Part shown: positions 60,361 to 64,000 of the stretch, in pieces
How positions within the stretch are numbered: the stretch's first letter is position 1
How the letters are laid out: each line of letters begins with the position of its first letter
Assembly (NCBI RefSeq): GCF_025566985.1
Contig: NZ_JAOQJD010000005.1
Span: 1 to 64,000 of the forward strand
Length of the DNA stretch: 64,000 nucleotides
DNA from: Aedoeadaptatus acetigenes
Lineage (GTDB): Bacteria; Bacillota; Clostridia; Tissierellales; Peptoniphilaceae
Direction: 5' to 3'
The notes under the pieces: generated by a model
Told to the model about the DNA's origin: nothing
Databases searched by the model: none
What the model saw: the letters and a program-made list of their open reading frames with translations, nothing else
Translations under genes and position numbers: made by a program

Positions 60361-61050
60361 ATGTCGACGATTGGCGACGAACTCAAGCGGGTGCGAGAAG
60401 AAATCGAAGAAGCGAGACGCCACAGTTTAACCGGCGAGCCGGTGCAATTGATCGCCGTGACGAAAACCCACGGCGTGGATGTCATCGAAGAAGCATTGAA
60501 ATACGGCGTCACGGATATCGGCGAAAACAAGGTGCAGGAGCTGACGCAAAAAATAGATGCCCTCGGTTCTCGTGTTCGTTATCATATGATTGGAAACTTG
60601 CAGTCAAATAAGGTAAAATATATCTACAATGATGTGGTTTTGATCCATTCACTGGACAGGCCGTCCTTGGCGAAAGAAATTCAAAAACGAGGATGCGAAA
60701 CGGATCACGTCGTCCATTGTCTGTTGGAAGTAAATATCGGCGACGAGGCCTCCAAAGGCGGCTTGGCCTACGATCAGGTTCTGCCTTTTCTGGAATCCAT
60801 CGTCGATTACTCCCATCTAAAAGTCGACGGCTTAATGACCGTCGCGCCCAATGTGGATGACGAGGCTTATTTAAGGAAGCTGTTTCGGAAAATGGTGGCC
60901 TTAAAAGAAGACATCGCCGGACGCCATTACGAAGGTGTCGACATGACTCACTTGTCCATGGGCATGAGCCAAGACTTTCACATCGCCATTGAAGAAGGCG
61001 CAAATATGGTACGCGTAGGCAGTCGCATTTTCGGTGCACGGCATTATTAA
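60361..61050 (+). CDS. ylmE: YggS/YlmE-family PLP-binding protein
   Basis: A 229-residue PLP-homeostasis protein. The PLP lysine lies in LIAVTKTHGVDVIEEAL (about 35). The HMIGNLQSNKVKYI block and the C-terminal LSMGMSQDFHIAIEEGANMVRVGSRIFG are family signatures. The start at 60361 sits behind CAGGAGGTG. It lies directly before sepF, as in other Firmicutes. Confidence 0.94.
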   Translation: MSTIGDELKRVREEIEEARRHSLTGEPVQLIAVTKTHGVDVIEEALKYGVTDIGENKVQELTQKIDALGSRVRYHMIGNLQSNKVKYIYNDVVLIHSLDRPSLAKEIQKRGCETDHVVHCLLEVNIGDEASKGGLAYDQVLPFLESIVDYSHLKVDGLMTVAPNVDDEAYLRKLFRKMVALKEDIAGRHYEGVDMTHLSMGMSQDFHIAIEEGANMVRVGSRIFGARHY

Positions 61051-61060
61051 GGAGGAAATT

Positions 61061-61531
61061 ATGGCAGATTTTGGTAACAAGTTAAAAAGGGCGTTCGGTT
61101 TCGGTGAAGATTACGAATACGACGACGAATACGATTACGCGGAAGACGACGCATTTCAAACGACGGAAGTGGAACCCATCACCACGACCCATTCGCAAAA
61201 ACCCGTGGCTCCCCGCAGAAAAGACAGCGGCAATGTGTTGAGCATTCAAACGAAAGCCGCCATGGTCATTACGGTGCACGAACCCTTGAGCTACGACGAA
61301 TCGCCGAAGATCGTTGACGACTTAAAGGAAAACAAGGCCGTCGTCTTAAATTTCGAACAACTGGATTTAGACGTGAAGCGGGAAATTTTTGACTTCGTCA
61401 ACGGCGCCCTTTACGCCATCGAAGGCAAGATTCAAAAGGTGAACAAAGACATCTTTATTCTCGCGCCGGCGAACATCGCCATCGACGGGTTAAAAGAAGA
61501 ATTACAAAACTCGGGCATCTTTCCTTGGTAA
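61061..61531 (+). CDS. sepF: cell division protein SepF
   Basis: A 156-residue FtsZ-associated protein that links the Z ring to the membrane. The N-terminal amphipathic helix (FGNKLKRAFGFGED) leads to an acidic linker, then the SepF core from about 65 (AAMVITVHEPLSYDESPKIVDDLKENKAVVLNFEQLD...DFVNGALYAI). The start at 61061 is behind AAGGAGG. It overlaps the ylmH start. Confidence 0.95.
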   Translation: MADFGNKLKRAFGFGEDYEYDDEYDYAEDDAFQTTEVEPITTTHSQKPVAPRRKDSGNVLSIQTKAAMVITVHEPLSYDESPKIVDDLKENKAVVLNFEQLDLDVKREIFDFVNGALYAIEGKIQKVNKDIFILAPANIAIDGLKEELQNSGIFPW

Positions 61532-62301
61532 AGAGCCTTCGGAAGGATGAACTCCTTCGCCACATAAGAGAGCCTGAAAAAATCACTCGGTTGCGCCACG
61601 TTCTCGATCTGCCTGAAATCAGCTCGAGAAATTACAGGGCGACAGCCGGTGATTTTTTAGATCCCTACGAACAGAGCCTGGTGGCTTCCTGGGCTGGTCA
61701 TTTCCCGGATGTGAAGATGACTTTCGAGCCGGCGGGGAACTGGGAGAGGAAGATCCCGGTTTACAAGCCCTTTCCCGTGGAAGAAGAATTTGTCGCGGCC
61801 TTTTACTTAGAAGGCGGCGACTTCGATCACCGGCAAATCCTCGGCTCCCTGTTGGGTATGGGCATCGAGCGTGACAAAATCGGCGACATCGCCCCCACCG
61901 ACGAGGGGGCCTATGTCTTCGTGAAAAAAGAGATCGCGAATTTTATCGCCGTGAATTTCAGAAAAGTCGGCTCTGCGCCCATAAGCCTCAAAGAAATTCC
62001 AACGGCCTCCGTGCCTGAAATCGAAGAGGACTGGATCGTGTCCGCGGCCGTGGTGTCGTCCATGCGCTTAGACGCGGTGGTGCGGGCCGTGACCCACAAG
62101 TCGCGAGACGAAGTAAAGGGTCTCGTGGCCAAGGGCTTGGTGAAAGTAAATTTTAAGCGGGCGGAGAAGACCCACGACACCGTCGAACCCGGTGATCTGA
62201 TTTCCGTGCGGGGATTTGGGCGCATAAAAATTTTAGAGCCCCTCTATGAGACGAAAAAGGGGAAAGTGCGCGTTCAGTACGGAACCTTAAACAGCAGATA
62301 G
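61525..62301 (+). CDS. ylmH: YlmH-type S4 RNA-binding protein
   Basis: A 258-residue protein. The N-terminal part shows the conserved ISSRNYRATAGDFLDPYEQSL and the middle GDFDHRQILGSLLGMGIERDKIGDI. The C-terminal S4 domain (about 178-225, MRLDAVVRAVTHKSRDEVKGLVAKGLVKVN) binds RNA. YlmH proteins rescue stalled large ribosomal subunits and sit near division genes. The start is probably TTG at 61525, overlapping sepF by 7 bp, without a clear ribosome site, so translational coupling is likely. Confidence 0.9.
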   Translation: MVKSLRKDELLRHIREPEKITRLRHVLDLPEISSRNYRATAGDFLDPYEQSLVASWAGHFPDVKMTFEPAGNWERKIPVYKPFPVEEEFVAAFYLEGGDFDHRQILGSLLGMGIERDKIGDIAPTDEGAYVFVKKEIANFIAVNFRKVGSAPISLKEIPTASVPEIEEDWIVSAAVVSSMRLDAVVRAVTHKSRDEVKGLVAKGLVKVNFKRAEKTHDTVEPGDLISVRGFGRIKILEPLYETKKGKVRVQYGTLNSR

Positions 62302-62308
62302 GAGCGCT

Positions 62309-62773
62309 ATGGTTACATTCATTATTCTATTACTGATCGCCTTGGACCAGCTGTCCAAACTTGCGGTCTTGCGCCACTTGGCAGGCGGCGGGGAAGTGGA
62401 GATTATCCCGGGCTTTTTTCGCCTGCTCTACGTGGAAAATCGCGGCGCCGCCTTCGGCATTTTGCAGGAAGGCCGGCCCCTTTTTATCGTGATTACCGTC
62501 GCGGTGATCGGCGTTTTGCTCTACGGCATTTACAGAAAGCGGGATGAAGTGAAGGGGGCTTTGCGGGTGGCCTTGGTTTTGATTCTCGCAGGTGCCGTGG
62601 GAAACTTTATCGATCGGCTCCGCCTCCACTTCGTCGTGGACTTTTTGTCCTTCCGCTTCTTCGGCAGAGACTTCGCCGTCTTTAATCTCGCCGATAGTTT
62701 CATCGTCGTGGGCACGATTTTGCTTATGATCCACGTCCTTTTCGGGGATGAGAAAAACAGCCATGCTTCATAA
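62309..62773 (+). CDS. lspA: lipoprotein signal peptidase (signal peptidase II)
   Basis: A 154-residue aspartyl membrane protease that cleaves lipoprotein signal peptides. Four membrane helices. The two catalytic Asp lie in AVGNFIDRLRL and FNLADSFIV. The VENRGAAFGIL block is diagnostic. The start follows ATAGGAGCGC. It overlaps rluD by about 11 bp. Confidence 0.95.
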   Translation: MVTFIILLLIALDQLSKLAVLRHLAGGGEVEIIPGFFRLLYVENRGAAFGILQEGRPLFIVITVAVIGVLLYGIYRKRDEVKGALRVALVLILAGAVGNFIDRLRLHFVVDFLSFRFFGRDFAVFNLADSFIVVGTILLMIHVLFGDEKNSHAS

Positions 62774-63665
62774 ATTGACGGCGGAGAATGCCGGCGTCCG
62801 CCTGGACAATTTTCTTGCCGAAAAACTGGAAATGAGCCGCTCCCAAGTGAAGCGGGCCGTGGACGAAGGGCGGGTCGCGGTAAACGGACAGAAGGTAAAG
62901 GCGGGGTATAAACTTCAGGCGGGGGACGAAATTTCCTTCGAAGAAGAAGCGCCCTATGTACTGGAGCCGAAGGACGTGCCATTCAATGTTCTCTACGAAG
63001 ACGAGCACCTGGCCTGTATCGACAAGCCCTACGGCCTCGTGGTCCATCCCGGGGCGGGCCGGGAAGAAGAAACCTTGGTTCACGGACTGCTGCACCGCTT
63101 CGATAATCTGGCAAAGGGAAGCGATCCCCTTCGCCCGGGCATCGTTCATCGCCTGGACAAGGACACTTCCGGCGTCATGGTGGTAGCGAAAACAGACGCG
63201 GCCTATGACGGATTGGTAGAAGCTTTTCAAAATCGGCGGGTGCAAAAGATTTACTACGCTATTTGTCGCGGCGTTATACGGGAAGCGGGCATCATCGATT
63301 CACCCATCGGGCGGGATCCGAAAAATCGCATTCGCATGGCGGCGGGTGTGTATCCTTCCAAAGAAGCCTTGACGGAGTATGCGCCGGTGCTCGCTTTTCG
63401 CGATTTCACTCTGATTCGCGTGGCCCTTCACACGGGGCGCACCCATCAAATTCGCGTGCACATGGCATCCATCGGTCACGGGCTTTTAGGCGATCCCTTG
63501 TATGGGGCGAAGAACGACAGAGAAAAAGAACTTTTGCTCCACAGTTGCCACTTGGCCTTTACCCACCCGATCACGGGAGATGAAGTGGCCGTCACCTCGA
63601 AACTTCCCGAGCGCATGCTCGCTTATATACGAAAGGAGAAAGGGGACCGATGCACAAGATTTTAG
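62763..63665 (+). CDS. rluD: RluD-family ribosomal pseudouridine synthase
   Basis: A roughly 300-residue enzyme that makes pseudouridine in rRNA. The N-terminal S4 domain (VRLDNFLAEKLEMSRSQVKRAVDEGRV) leads to the catalytic domain with the Asp in PGIVHRLDKDTSGVMVVAKT (about 137) and later HTGRTHQIRVHM. The start is ambiguous: 62763 keeps the family N-terminus, while 62748 is an upstream in-frame ATG. It overlaps pyrR by about 16 bp. Confidence 0.93.
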   Translation: MLHKLTAENAGVRLDNFLAEKLEMSRSQVKRAVDEGRVAVNGQKVKAGYKLQAGDEISFEEEAPYVLEPKDVPFNVLYEDEHLACIDKPYGLVVHPGAGREEETLVHGLLHRFDNLAKGSDPLRPGIVHRLDKDTSGVMVVAKTDAAYDGLVEAFQNRRVQKIYYAICRGVIREAGIIDSPIGRDPKNRIRMAAGVYPSKEALTEYAPVLAFRDFTLIRVALHTGRTHQIRVHMASIGHGLLGDPLYGAKNDREKELLLHSCHLAFTHPITGDEVAVTSKLPERMLAYIRKEKGDRCTRF

Positions 63666-64000
63666 ATGAACTCGCCATGAAACGGGCCACGGCTCGCATC
63701 GCCAATGAAATTATCGAGCGAAACAAAGGGCTGGACGATGTGGTCCTCATCGGCATCGTGACGCGGGGCGAATTTTTCGCTCGCCGCCTTCAAGAGAAGA
63801 TGAAACAAATCGAAGGCGTGCATGTGCCAGTCTATACCCTTGATCCGAGTTTTTTCAGAGACGATCGACGGGACGAGGCCTTTTTGCCCATGGAATTTAT
63901 GGGAAAAATCGACGGCAAACGGGTGGTCTTGGTAGACGATGTTCTCTACACGGGCCGCACGGTGCGCGCCGCCATGGACGCCCTTATGGTGAAAGATCGG
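63650..64000 (+). CDS. pyrR: PyrR: pyrimidine-operon regulator / uracil phosphoribosyltransferase (5' part)
   Basis: The first 117 codons are present; the gene continues past the window end. It begins MHKILDELAMKRATARIANE, then the family block VVLIGIVTRGEFFARRL and the PRPP-binding loop VVLVDDVLYTGRTVRAA. PyrR binds pyr mRNA to promote attenuation when UMP is plentiful and has weak uracil phosphoribosyltransferase activity. The start at 63650 follows AAAGGGG. It implies that pyrimidine genes may lie to the right. Confidence 0.93.
   Translation, partial: MHKILDELAMKRATARIANEIIERNKGLDDVVLIGIVTRGEFFARRLQEKMKQIEGVHVPVYTLDPSFFRDDRRDEAFLPMEFMGKIDGKRVVLVDDVLYTGRTVRAAMDALMVKDR

Overview
The window looks like the chromosome of a low-temperature-signature Gram-positive anaerobe of the Clostridia/Tissierellia type. 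The gene set points that way: GatCAB, SepF/YlmE/YlmH, a glmS ribozyme, an SLH-domain surface protein, PyrR and the CobA-HemD fusion. A Peptoniphilaceae-like host is my inference and was not tested. The chromosomal genes are moderately GC-rich. One insert at 1106-8551 is strikingly AT-rich.

Layout. 17-1132 is the tail of an rRNA operon: 5S rRNA, then ten tRNA genes. 1106-8551 is an integrated element in the 3' end of the last tRNA, Arg(ACG), bounded by perfect 51-bp direct repeats. It carries a tyrosine integrase beside attL, an acidic protein, two tandem small paralogues, an SF2 helicase and a serine recombinase beside attR. It also has two large gene-free stretches. The first (2.73-3.32 kb) holds a promoter-to-terminator non-coding transcript. 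The second (6.03-7.70 kb) holds nested hairpins, a LexA/SOS-box match and res-like repeats. No relaxase, capsid or portal gene is visible, so its mode of spread is unclear. This is the most novel part of the window.

8.7-19.2 kb: an acidic membrane protein, a TetR regulator with its own operator and a many-helix membrane partner, then a tightly overlapping operon (YbaK-like deacylase, phosphohexomutase, odd PfkB protein, isochorismatase-like hydrolase, SbcD-like and SbcC-like pair, phosphoesterase, CYTH protein). 19.2-21.6 kb: PEP synthase. 21.7-25.1 kb (minus strand): a small unknown protein and a siroheme/tetrapyrrole operon. 25.2-35.9 kb: SLH protein, TcdA-like enzyme, PcrA, LigA, GatCAB and a DedA protein. 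35.9-39.9 kb: an SfsA-GNAT fusion and two cobalamin amidation enzymes; the first, CbiA, appears to have lost its glutaminase residues. 39.9-44.7 kb: a two-component system with an ABC exporter. 44.8-46.8 kb (minus strand): glmS with its ribozyme leader. 46.9-54.8 kb: parvulin, RelA-like protein, MsrA, PepD, DUF1292, radical SAM protein, small proteins and GlyA. 54.8-64.0 kb: a DUF512 radical SAM protein, Der, PlsY, GpsA, a HlyD-like protein, YlmE, SepF, YlmH, LspA, RluD and the start of PyrR, a typical cell envelope/division and RNA-modification cluster.

Many chromosomal promoters here are of the extended -10 type (TGnTATAAT) without a clear -35 box.
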